Positions 41,984-50,280 of a stretch of 61,590 nucleotides of DNA are shown in pieces; the first letter of the stretch is position 1; every line of letters starts with the position of its first letter. The notes under the pieces were generated by a model. That model saw nothing but the letters and a program-made list of their open reading frames with translations. It had not been told where the DNA came from and searched no databases. This stretch comes from Streptomyces triticirhizae (lineage in GTDB: Bacteria > Actinomycetota > Actinomycetes > Streptomycetales > Streptomycetaceae): the NCBI RefSeq assembly GCF_003696235.1, contig NZ_RFFJ01000010.1, positions 1-61,590 of the forward strand, given 5' to 3'. The translations under genes were made by a program, and so were the position numbers.

Positions 41984-44716
41984 TCAGGCGTCGCCGCCGG
42001 CGGCGCCCGGGTCGGCCGCCGCCACGTCCAGCAGCTGGTACCGGTCGATGGCCTGCTTCAGCACCGAGCGGTCGATCTTGCCCTCCTTGGCCAGCTCGGT
42101 GAGGACCCCGAGCACGATCGACTGCGCGTCGATGTGGAAGAACCGCCGGGCCGCGCCCCTGGTGTCGGCGAAGCCGAAGCCGTCGCCGCCCAGCGACTGG
42201 TAGGTGCCCGGCACCCACCGCGCGATCTGGTCCGGAACGGAACGCATCCAGTCGGAGACGGCCAGGAACGGACCCTCGGCGCCCTGGAGTTTGCGGGTGA
42301 CATACGGCACCCGCTGCTCCTCCTCCGGGTGCAGCAGGTTGTGCTCCTCGGCCTCCACCGCGTCGCGCCGCAGCTCGTTCCAGGAGGTGGCCGACCACAC
42401 ATCGGCCTTCACGCCCCACTCCTCGGCGAGGATGGACTGCGCCTCAAGCGCCCACGGCACGGCCACGCCCGAGGCGAGGATCTGCGCCGGGACGTTGCCC
42501 GAGGTGCCGACGGCGATCCGGTGGAGGCCCCTGAGGATGCCGTCCACGTCCACGTCGTCCGGCTCGGCGGGCTGGGTGATCGGCTCGTTGTAGACGGTCA
42601 GGTAGTAGAAGACGTCCTCGGCGTTCTCGCCGTACATCCTCCGCAGACCGTCCCGCACGATGTGCGCGATCTCATACCCGTAGGCCGGGTCGTAGGCGAC
42701 ACACGCCGGGTTGGTCGAGGCCAGCAGGTGACTGTGCCCGTCGGCGTGCTGGGTGCCCTCACCGGTCAGGGTCGTGCGCCCGGCGGTCGCGCCCAGAACG
42801 AAGCCCCGCGCGAGCTGGTCGCCCATCTGCCAGAACTGGTCACCGGTCCGCTGGAACCCGAACATCGAGTAGAAGACATAGACCGGGATCAGCGGCTCGC
42901 CGTGCGTGGCGTAGGCCGATCCCGCGGCGATCAGGGAGGCCGTACAGCCGGCCTCGGTGATCCCGTCGTGCAGCATCTGCCCGGTCGGCGACTCCTTGTA
43001 GGAGAGCAGGAGTTCGCGGTCGACCGACTCGTAGGTCTGCCCCAGCGGGTTGTAGATCTTGGCCGAGGGGAAGAGCGAGTCCATGCCGAAGGTGCGGTAC
43101 TCGTCCGGCGCGATCGGCACGAAGCGCCTGCCGATCTCCTTGTCCCGCATCAGGTCCTTCAGCAGCCGCACGAAGGCCATGGTGGTGGCCACCTGCTGCT
43201 GCCCCGAGCCCTTGCGGACGGCCGCGTACGCCTTGTCGCCCGGCAGCGTCAGCGGCTTGGCGCGCACCACCCGGGTCGGTACGTAGCCGCCCAGCTCGCG
43301 CCGCCGGTCGTGCATGTACTGGATCTCGTCCGATTCCCGGCCCGGGTGGTAGTACGGCGGCAGGCCGGACTCCAGCTCGCGGTCGGGGATCGGCAGGTGC
43401 AGCCGGTCGCGGAAGCGCTTCAGGTCGTCGACCGTCAGCTTCTTCATCTGGTGAGTGGCGTTGCGGCCCTCGAAGTTCGGCCCCAGCATCCAGCCCTTGA
43501 TCGTCTGCGCCAGGATCACCGTGGGCTGGCCCTTGTGCTCCTTGGCCGCCCGGTACGCCGCGTAGATCTTGCGGTGGTCGTGACCGCCCCGCCCCAGGTG
43601 CAGGATCTGGTCGTCGGTCATGTTCGCGACCATGTCGCGCAGCCGCTGGTCACCGCCGAAGAAGTGCTCGCGGATGTAGGCGCCGGTCTCGGTGGCGTAG
43701 GTCTGGAACTGGCCGTCCGGGGTGGTGTTGAGCTTGTTGACCAGCACCCCGTCCCGGTCCTGCGCCAGCAGCGGGTCCCAACTGCGGTCCCACACCAGCT
43801 TGATCACGTTCCAGCCGGCGCCCCTGAACTGGGACTCCAGCTCCTGCATGATCTTGCCGTTGCCGCGCACCGGGCCGTCGAGCCGCTGGAGGTTGCAGTT
43901 GACGATGAACGTCAGGTTGTCCAGGCCCTCCCGGGCGGCCAGGGCCAGCTGCCCCAACGACTCCGGCTCGTCCATCTCGCCGTCGCCGAGGAAGGCGTAG
44001 ACGTGCGAGTTGGAGGTGTCGGCGATGCCCCGCGCGTGCATGTAGCGGTTCATCCGCGCCTGGTAGATGGCGCTGATCGGGCCGAGCCCCATGGAGACCG
44101 TGGGGAACTCCCAGAAGTCCGGCATCATCCGGGGGTGCGGATAGCTGGAGAGCCCGTACGGGAACTTGGACTTCTCCTGCCGGAACGCGTCCAGGTGCTG
44201 CTCGGTGAGCCGGTCCAGGAGGAAGGCCCTGGCGTAGATCCCGGGCGAGGCGTGCCCCTGGAAGTACACCTGGTCGCCGCCGTCGCCGCCGTCCTTGCCC
44301 CGGAAGAAGTGGTTGAAGCCCACGTCGTAGAGAGAGGCCGACGAGCCGAAGGTGGCGATGTGCCCGCCCACGCCGATGCCGGGCCGCTGGGCGCGCGAGA
44401 CCATCACGGCCGCGTTCCACCGGGTCGCGTTGAGGATCTTGCGCTCCACCTCCTCGTCGCCGGGGAAGTAGGGCTCGTCCTTGGTCGCGATGGTGTTGAC
44501 GTAGTCCGTGCTGCGCATCTCTGGCACGGCCACCCGCTTCTCACGGGCGCGCTCGATCAGCCGGAGCATGAGATAGCGGGCCCGTTCCCGGCCTCGTTCG
44601 TCGACCGCGGCGTCGAGCGAGTCAAGCCACTCCTGAGTCTCCTCAGGGTCGAAGTCCGGGACCTGGCTGGGAAGGCCGCCAATGATGATCGGGTTGCGAT
44701 CTGATCCGGAAGCCAC
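41984..44716 (-). CDS. aceE: Pyruvate dehydrogenase E1 component, homodimeric type
   Basis: 910 residues, full length for the single-chain E1. The thiamine diphosphate motif runs from [13 protein letters not shown] to [11 protein letters not shown], the conserved N-terminal [16 protein letters not shown] region is present, and the transketolase-like C-terminal half includes [13 protein letters not shown]. It decarboxylates pyruvate and passes the acetyl group to the E2 lipoyl domain, making acetyl-CoA. It is a core gene and its flank marks the end of the accessory region. Confidence 0.97.
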   Translation of the reverse strand: MASGSDRNPIIIGGLPSQVPDFDPEETQEWLDSLDAAVDERGRERARYLMLRLIERAREKRVAVPEMRSTDYVNTIATKDEPYFPGDEEVERKILNATRWNAAVMVSRAQRPGIGVGGHIATFGSSASLYDVGFNHFFRGKDGGDGGDQVYFQGHASPGIYARAFLLDRLTEQHLDAFRQEKSKFPYGLSSYPHPRMMPDFWEFPTVSMGLGPISAIYQARMNRYMHARGIADTSNSHVYAFLGDGEMDEPESLGQLALAAREGLDNLTFIVNCNLQRLDGPVRGNGKIMQELESQFRGAGWNVIKLVWDRSWDPLLAQDRDGVLVNKLNTTPDGQFQTYATETGAYIREHFFGGDQRLRDMVANMTDDQILHLGRGGHDHRKIYAAYRAAKEHKGQPTVILAQTIKGWMLGPNFEGRNATHQMKKLTVDDLKRFRDRLHLPIPDRELESGLPPYYHPGRESDEIQYMHDRRRELGGYVPTRVVRAKPLTLPGDKAYAAVRKGSGQQQVATTMAFVRLLKDLMRDKEIGRRFVPIAPDEYRTFGMDSLFPSAKIYNPLGQTYESVDRELLLSYKESPTGQMLHDGITEAGCTASLIAAGSAYATHGEPLIPVYVFYSMFGFQRTGDQFWQMGDQLARGFVLGATAGRTTLTGEGTQHADGHSHLLASTNPACVAYDPAYGYEIAHIVRDGLRRMYGENAEDVFYYLTVYNEPITQPAEPDDVDVDGILRGLHRIAVGTSGNVPAQILASGVAVPWALEAQSILAEEWGVKADVWSATSWNELRRDAVEAEEHNLLHPEEEQRVPYVTRKLQGAEGPFLAVSDWMRSVPDQIARWVPGTYQSLGGDGFGFADTRGAARRFFHIDAQSIVLGVLTELAKEGKIDRSVLKQAIDRYQLLDVAAADPGAAGGDA

Positions 44717-45099
44717 GCTGTTCCTTCACTGTGAGTTGTCTGCTCTGCTGTGTCGCGCCGCCTCCATCGTGTACCGCCGGCGGCGAAACGTCATCTCTAC
44801 CGGGTGGTAATCCTCATCTCACGGGGCCAGGGCGGCTCTCCCGACCGGCGTATCGGCGGCGATCCTCGATCTGAGGGCCGACCGTCAAGCCTACGCCCGG
44901 CCCGCCCGCCACCCGCGAACACCCGTTCCCCGCGCCATGGCGCGGATCACCCCACGTCATGGGCCAAGACGTCAACGTTTGGGCGGGCTCGGGGGGCGGG
45001 TACTTGCGCGATCCGCCCGGCCCGTGTGGACTACGCCCCAAGCCGCGCGCACGCGTGGCCCCCATTCGATACTTACCCGAGACAGGACAGGAGCTATCC
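44717..45099. other. Divergent aceE / DUF3052 promoter region
   Basis: 383 bp without a gene. A short palindrome TACC-GGGT-GGTA is at 44798-44809, about 85 bp upstream of aceE, and could be an operator of a GntR-type repressor. AGGACAGGAG near 45084-45093 is the ribosome site of the DUF3052 gene. Confidence 0.4.
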
Positions 45100-45534
45100 G
45101 TGAGCGCGACCGCGGACCACGCGGATGAGCGGACCAACCCGGCCGCCAGGCTGGGTTTTCAGCCCGGGCAGGTGGTCCAGGAACTCGGCTACGACGACGA
45201 CGCCGAGCAGGAGCTGCGCGCGGGGATCGAGGCCATCACCGGCGAGGACCTCGTGGACGAGAGCTATGACGACGTGGCCGACGCGGTGGTGCTGTGGTTC
45301 CGCGACGATGACGGCGACCTGACCGACGCGCTGGTGGACGCCACCACGCTGATCGACCCGGGGGCGCCGGTCTGGCTGCTGACGCCCAAGACCGGGCGCG
45401 CTGGCTATGTCGAGCCCAGCGAGATCGGCGAGGCCGCGCAGACGGCAGGGCTGGCGCAGACCAGCACCGTCAACGCCGGCAAGGACTGGTCGGGGAGCCG
45501 GCTGGTGACCCCCAAGACGGCCGGCAAGAAGTAA
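45100..45534 (+). CDS. DUF3052 protein
   Basis: 144 residues from GTG 45100. Typical text for this actinobacterial family is visible: NPAARLGFQPGQVVQELGYDDD, YDDVADAVVLWFRDDDGDLTDALVDA and GRAGYVEPSEIGEAAQTAGL. It is acidic and soluble with no known function. It lies beside aceE, as in other streptomycetes. Confidence 0.9.
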   Translation: MSATADHADERTNPAARLGFQPGQVVQELGYDDDAEQELRAGIEAITGEDLVDESYDDVADAVVLWFRDDDGDLTDALVDATTLIDPGAPVWLLTPKTGRAGYVEPSEIGEAAQTAGLAQTSTVNAGKDWSGSRLVTPKTAGKK

Positions 45535-45687
45535 CGGTCCGTGGTTTCTTTCACCACACAGCGTCCCCGGGAGCGGCGCCAGGGGCCCTCCTGGCCCCAC
45601 CTTCCGGGGGCGCGTCCGGGTTTTCGGGGCCCGACGTAGGCTGGGGCTCGTCACTTTGCCTTCCCCAGGGAAACGGATTACGCGAGC

Positions 45688-46146
45688 ATGGCGATCGAGC
45701 CCGGCACCCAGGCACCCGAGTTCACGCTCAGAGACCAGCACGGCCAGTCGGTCTCGCTGGCCGACTTCCGTGGTCGGAAGAACGTGGTGCTGCTGTTCTA
45801 TCCCTTCGCGTTCACCGGTGTCTGCACCGGCGAGCTGTGCGAGCTGCGTGACCGGCTGCCCGACTTCGTCAACGACGAGGTGCAGCTGCTCGCCGTCTCC
45901 AACGATCCGGCCCCGGCGCTGCGCGTCTTCTCCGAGCAGGAGGGCCTCGACTACCCGCTGCTCTCCGACTTCTGGCCGCACGGCGAGGTCTCCCGCGCCT
46001 ACGGGGTCTTCGCGGAGGACAAGGGGTGCGCGGTGCGCGGCACGTTCGTGATCGACACCTCGGGCACGGTCCGTTGGACCGTCGTCAACGACCTGCCCAA
46101 CGCGCGGGACCTCGACGACTACGTCACCGCCCTCAAGGCACTCTGA
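45688..46146 (+). CDS. Peroxiredoxin (AhpE/BCP type)
   Basis: 152 residues. The peroxidatic Cys lies in PFAFTGVCTGELCELRD, with a possible resolving Cys five residues on, and the thioredoxin-fold opening APEFTLRDQHGQSVSLADF is clear. It reduces peroxides with thiol donors. AGGGAAACGG precedes the ATG. It stands between DUF3052 and the tellurium-type stress locus, with which it shares direction. Confidence 0.93.
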   Translation: MAIEPGTQAPEFTLRDQHGQSVSLADFRGRKNVVLLFYPFAFTGVCTGELCELRDRLPDFVNDEVQLLAVSNDPAPALRVFSEQEGLDYPLLSDFWPHGEVSRAYGVFAEDKGCAVRGTFVIDTSGTVRWTVVNDLPNARDLDDYVTALKAL

Positions 46147-46323
46147 CCCGGGTTCGACGGTGGCGAGTGGGACACGGGGCGCGGCGCCTGGGCGCCGGGT
46201 TCGCGGTCCGGCCACCACGGGCCGGGTGGGAGGGCCCCGGGCCCCGGGGCCGCCTCCCGACGCGTCCACCTGCCTGTCCACCCGCATAACCACCGCGGTC
46301 TCGCGCGGAAGACTGGACTACTC

Positions 46324-47454
46324 GTGATTCTCAAGACCTTTGGCTGGTCCTTCGGCGTGACCATCGCCGGACTCGCCGCCGCCCTGTACTTCTGGGGTTG
46401 GGAGGGGTTCGCCGTGGTGGCGATCCTCTCCGTGCTGGAGATCTCGCTCTCGTTCGACAACGCGGTGGTCAACGCCGGCGTGCTCAAGCGGATGAACGAG
46501 TTCTGGCAGAAGATCTTCCTCACCATCGGCATCCTGATCGCCGTCTTCGGGATGCGGCTGGTCTTCCCGGTGCTGATCGTCGCCGTCACGGCGGGGGTCG
46601 GCCCGATCGAGGCCGTGGAGCTGGCGCTCGACGACCCCGACCAGTACTCGGAGATGGTGACCGACGCGCACCCGTCGATCGCCGCCTTCGGCGGGATGTT
46701 CCTGCTGATGATCGCCCTCAACTTCGTGTTCGAGGAGCGCGAGGTCATGTGGGCGCGCTGGCTGGAGAAGCCGCTCTCCAAGCTGGGCCGGATCGACGGC
46801 TTCTCGGTCGGCGTCGCGCTGGCCGCGCTGCTGCTGACCGCGACCACCGTCGCCAGCCAGGCGTACCAGCACGGCGGGCTGCACGCGGACAAGACCGAGA
46901 CGGTGTTGCTCTCCGGCCTCGCGGGCCTGTTGACGTATCTGCTGGTCGGCGGGCTCTCCGGGTACTTCGAGCACCGCCTTGAGGACGACCAGGAGAAGAT
47001 GCACGAGGCCGAGGAGGCCGCCCGCCGCGCGGGGAAGAAGCCGACGGCGGTGGGGGTCGGCGGCAAGGCCGCGTTCTTCCTCTTCCTCTACCTGGAGGTC
47101 CTGGACGCGTCGTTCTCCTTCGACGGCGTGATCGGCGCCTTCGCCATCACCAACCACATCTTCTGGATGGCGCTCGGCCTGGGCATCGGCGCGATGTACG
47201 TCCGTTCGCTCACCATCTACCTGGTCCGCCAGGGCACCCTCGACGACTACCGCTACCTGGAGCACGGGGCGCACTACGCGATCGGCGCGCTGGCCGTGAT
47301 GCTGCTGATCAGCATCCGTTGGCACCTGCCCGAGGTCGTCACGGGCCTGGTCGGCGTCGGGCTGATCGGCTGGGCGTTCTACTCCTCGGTGCGCGCCAAC
47401 CGGCGGGACGATGCCGAGGGCAGGGGACACCGGCAGATCTCCGACGAGGTGTGA
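46324..47454 (+). CDS. TerC-like membrane protein (DUF475)
   Basis: 376 residues with about eight membrane segments. Two conserved acidic membrane motifs, SVLEISLSFDNAVVNAG near residue 40 and LEVLDASFSFDGVIGA near 260, are those of the TerC/DUF475 group, thought to bind or move divalent metal such as Mn. A charged loop (EDDQEKMHEAEEAARRAGKK) lies between the halves. Start is GTG 46324. It opens a run of Ter-type genes. Confidence 0.88.
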   Translation: MILKTFGWSFGVTIAGLAAALYFWGWEGFAVVAILSVLEISLSFDNAVVNAGVLKRMNEFWQKIFLTIGILIAVFGMRLVFPVLIVAVTAGVGPIEAVELALDDPDQYSEMVTDAHPSIAAFGGMFLLMIALNFVFEEREVMWARWLEKPLSKLGRIDGFSVGVALAALLLTATTVASQAYQHGGLHADKTETVLLSGLAGLLTYLLVGGLSGYFEHRLEDDQEKMHEAEEAARRAGKKPTAVGVGGKAAFFLFLYLEVLDASFSFDGVIGAFAITNHIFWMALGLGIGAMYVRSLTIYLVRQGTLDDYRYLEHGAHYAIGALAVMLLISIRWHLPEVVTGLVGVGLIGWAFYSSVRANRRDDAEGRGHRQISDEV

Positions 47455-47477
47455 GCGCCCGGCCAACGCGGAAGCCT

Positions 47478-47508
47478 GTAACGGGACGGCCCGAGACCGT
47501 CCCGTTAC
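47478..47508 (+). terminator. Perfect hairpin after the DUF475 gene
   Basis: 12-bp perfect arms GTAACGGGACGG and CCGTCCCGTTAC around a 7-base loop. It is probably a terminator or attenuator between the DUF475 and TerD-like genes. Confidence 0.65.
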
Positions 47509-47574
47509 CGAAGGTGCGCGGAGTGCGCGTGGGACCTCCCGGCCGGGAGGGGGAGAGGCGAGGGGTGGAGCCGC

Positions 47575-48315
47575 ATGGTGTCCCTGTGGACATACTGGCG
47601 CGGCGGCGCGGCCAACCAGAAGTTCGACTCGGTCGGCGGGGCCATGAGCTACGCGTCGGAGCTGACCCGACGCAACCCGACCGCCGTGCTCACCGGCGAC
47701 GGGACGGACAGCGGGACCCTGCGGGTCGACCTGACCTGGCGCATCCGCAGCAACAGCGACTTCGGCCGCTCCCAGCGGCGGCGGATGGCCAACTGGCGCC
47801 ATCCGCTGGCCGTGTTCCGGCCGGCCGAGATCCAGGCGCACTCGCAGGGCGTGGCCAACATGGACTTCGACCTGGCCTGCATGTACGAGCTGGCGGACGG
47901 CAGCAGGGGCGTGGTGCAGACGCTCGGCGGGCTGCACGGCGACTTCAGCGAGGCGCCGTTCATCAAGCTGAGCGGCGACGACCGGTTCGGCACCGGCTCG
48001 GGCGAGCACCTGTACATCAACCTGGACAACAAGGACCAGTTCAAGCGGCTGTTGATCTTCGTCTACATCTATGACGGGGCGCCGACCTTCGACCGGGCCG
48101 ACGTGGTGGTGACCCTCGCCACCCCGGACGGGAAGAACGTGGAGATCGGCTGCACCGACCCGCCGCCGCAGGCGCGGTCCTGCGCGGTCGCGCTGATCGA
48201 GGAGGAGAAGGGGCAGCTGGTGGCCCGGCGGGAGGTCAGGTACGTGTACGGCTTCCAGTCGGAGATCGACCGGCTCTACGGCTGGGGCCTGTCCTGGGGG
48301 CGGGCCCGCAAGTAG
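47575..48315 (+). CDS. TerD-family stress protein (extended form)
   Basis: 246 residues, longer than ordinary TerD (about 190). TerD-like elements are GTLRVDLTW near residue 44 and the block EHLYINLDNKDQFKRLLIFVYIYDGAPTFDRADVVVTL. TerD proteins bind calcium and act in metal and phage stress responses. The N-terminal part (LWTYWRGGAANQKFDSVGGAM) is particular to this subgroup. Confidence 0.85.
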   Translation: MVSLWTYWRGGAANQKFDSVGGAMSYASELTRRNPTAVLTGDGTDSGTLRVDLTWRIRSNSDFGRSQRRRMANWRHPLAVFRPAEIQAHSQGVANMDFDLACMYELADGSRGVVQTLGGLHGDFSEAPFIKLSGDDRFGTGSGEHLYINLDNKDQFKRLLIFVYIYDGAPTFDRADVVVTLATPDGKNVEIGCTDPPPQARSCAVALIEEEKGQLVARREVRYVYGFQSEIDRLYGWGLSWGRARK

Positions 48316-48355
48316 CCCGGCGCGGCCGGCCGTCGGGGCGTTCCCACGCCGGCGG

Positions 48356-49006
48356 TCAGGTGCCGGCGCCGCTTCCGGCGTTCGGGAGGAACTGCGGGCC
48401 CTGCGGCGGCAGCGTGAACGTGGGGTCGGCGCCGGCGTAGCCGTGCGGGGTGGGCGGCGGCCTGCGGGCCGCGCCGATGCCGAACTCGGCGGCCAGCGCG
48501 ACCAGTCCGCCCGTGAAGCCCCGGCCGATGGCCCGCAGCTCCCAGCCGCCGTCGCCGGCGCGGGCCAGCTCCCCGCAGAGCACCGCCGTCTCCCGGGGCC
48601 CGGGCCGCAGCGGCAGGCCGGCCAGCGGCTCCCCGCTGGCGGCGTCGTGCACGGTCAGCTCGGGCCGGCTCAGCTCGGCGCGGAAGCCGCCGTCAGCCGA
48701 GGCGGCCAGCGCCAGCCGCTCGATCCCCGGGGCGAGTTCGGTGAGTTCGGCGTGCACCACGTCCCGCACGCCGTCGGCGGCGCGCTGCTTGGGCAGCCGC
48801 CTGACCAGACCCGAGGGGTGGGCCGGCTGGTTGTAGAAGACGAAGTCGCCCTCCTGCCCGACCCGGCCGTCGGGGCCGAGGAGCAGCGCGGACAGGTCCA
48901 GATCGGGCGCCCCCGCGCCGCTGTGCTGCCAGCTCCACCGCAGCACGACCCGGACCCCGCCGGCGTCGAGACGCAACGGAGCACCGGGTTCCACCACAGG
49001 GGTCAT
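48356..49006 (-). CDS. TerD-domain protein
   Basis: 216 residues from ATG 49006. A TerD domain covers residues 8-180 (VRVVLRWSWQHSGAGAPDLDLSALLLGPDGRVG and DFVFYNQPAHPSGLVRRL), followed by a Pro-rich tail (RRPPPTPHGYAGADPTFTLPPQGP). It faces away from the HpcH gene, so the two share a ~110-bp promoter region. A role in the same stress module is inferred from position. Confidence 0.88.
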   Translation of the reverse strand: MTPVVEPGAPLRLDAGGVRVVLRWSWQHSGAGAPDLDLSALLLGPDGRVGQEGDFVFYNQPAHPSGLVRRLPKQRAADGVRDVVHAELTELAPGIERLALAASADGGFRAELSRPELTVHDAASGEPLAGLPLRPGPRETAVLCGELARAGDGGWELRAIGRGFTGGLVALAAEFGIGAARRPPPTPHGYAGADPTFTLPPQGPQFLPNAGSGAGT

Positions 49007-49116
49007 ACACCGAATCCTGCCTGCGGCCATGCCCCCGAAACAATGGCGAGCTTACGATGGCCCGAAACCGGTGACGTCAGCCAGACGGCCGGAGAGTGGG
49101 GGAGATCGGGGGCATC

Positions 49117-50280
49117 ATGCGGCACTTCGGGCACCTGTCGGCCGCGCGGCGTCGCGCGTTGTTCCATCGGGAGCCGGCCGAGTTCGGCCCCGACTCGCCG
49201 GTGCGGACGGTGGGTTACGCGCTGGGTGCGACGCTCTACGCTCCGGCCACCCGCCCCCGGCTCGCCGAGGACGTGCGCAAGCAGACCAGGGCCGGGGTGG
49301 TGTCCATGGTGCTGTGCCTGGAGGACTCCATCAGCGACGCCGAGGTGGGCGACGCCGAGGAGAACCTGGTGCGGCAGTTCCGGCTGCTGGCCGACGGCAC
49401 TGACCCGGCGGCGCTGCCGCTGCTCTTCGTGCGGGTGCGGGAGCCGGAGCAGGTGTTGGACCTGACGCGCCGACTCGGCCCGTATGTGGCCCTGTTGACC
49501 GGCTTCGTGCTGCCGAAGTTCACCCCGGCTTCGGGCGCCGCGTTCCTGGACGCCGCCGTCGCCGCCGAGATCCTGTGCGGGCGGCGGCTGCTGGTGATGC
49601 CGGTGCTGGAGTCGCCCGAGCTGCTGCACCTGGAGAGCCGCTACGAGGGGCTGCGCGCGGTGGCGGCGCTGGTCGAGAAGCACCGGGAGCGCGTCCCCGC
49701 CGTGCGGCTCGGGGTGACGGACTTCTGCTCCGCCTACGGGCTGCGCCGCACCCCCGAGATGACGGCCTACGACGTGGGCCTGGTCGCCTCGGTGATCGCC
49801 GACGTGGTCAACGTGCTGGGCCGCGCGGACGGCTCGGGGTGCGTGGTGACCGGCCCGGTCTGGGAGTACTTCCGCACCCAGGAGCGGCTGTTCAAGCCGC
49901 AGCTGCGCAACACCCCGTTCAGCGGCCGGGCGGAGGCGCTGCGTGCCCGGCTGATCGAGCACGACATGGACGGGCTGCTGCGCGAGATCGAACTGGACCG
50001 CGCCAACGGGCTGATGGGCAAGACCTGCATCCACCCCTCGCACGTGGCGCCGGTGCACGCGCTGTCGGTCGTCAGCCACGAGGAGTTCAGCGACGCCGCC
50101 GACATCCTCCGGCCGGAGGCGAGCGGCGGCGGCGTGCTGCGGTCCGCGTACACCAACAAGATGAACGAGGTGAAGCCGCACCGCGCCTGGGCCGAGAGGA
50201 CCATGCTGCGCGCTGAGGTGTTCGGCGTCGCCAGGGACGGAGTGGACTTCGTGGATCTGCTGGCTGCGGGGAACGCGTGA
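49117..50280 (+). CDS. HpcH/HpaI aldolase (citrate lyase beta-like) of the Ter module
   Basis: 387 residues from ATG 49117 with a G-rich ribosome site. The barrel shows VSMVLCLEDSISDAEVGDAEENL (metal-binding Glu/Asp), LFVRVREPEQ, GFVLPKFTP and KTCIHPSHVAPVHALS. Citrate-lyase-like proteins of this sort occur with Ter genes and phosphoribosyltransferases in a predicted nucleoside-like metabolite pathway (Anantharaman, Iyer and Aravind). GTGA overlap with the next gene supports a common pathway. Confidence 0.88.
   Translation: MRHFGHLSAARRRALFHREPAEFGPDSPVRTVGYALGATLYAPATRPRLAEDVRKQTRAGVVSMVLCLEDSISDAEVGDAEENLVRQFRLLADGTDPAALPLLFVRVREPEQVLDLTRRLGPYVALLTGFVLPKFTPASGAAFLDAAVAAEILCGRRLLVMPVLESPELLHLESRYEGLRAVAALVEKHRERVPAVRLGVTDFCSAYGLRRTPEMTAYDVGLVASVIADVVNVLGRADGSGCVVTGPVWEYFRTQERLFKPQLRNTPFSGRAEALRARLIEHDMDGLLREIELDRANGLMGKTCIHPSHVAPVHALSVVSHEEFSDAADILRPEASGGGVLRSAYTNKMNEVKPHRAWAERTMLRAEVFGVARDGVDFVDLLAAGNA

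Noticed and set aside
42134..44704. An 856-codon plus-strand frame opposite aceE
   Set aside because: It is a shadow of the conserved aceE gene with low-complexity composition.
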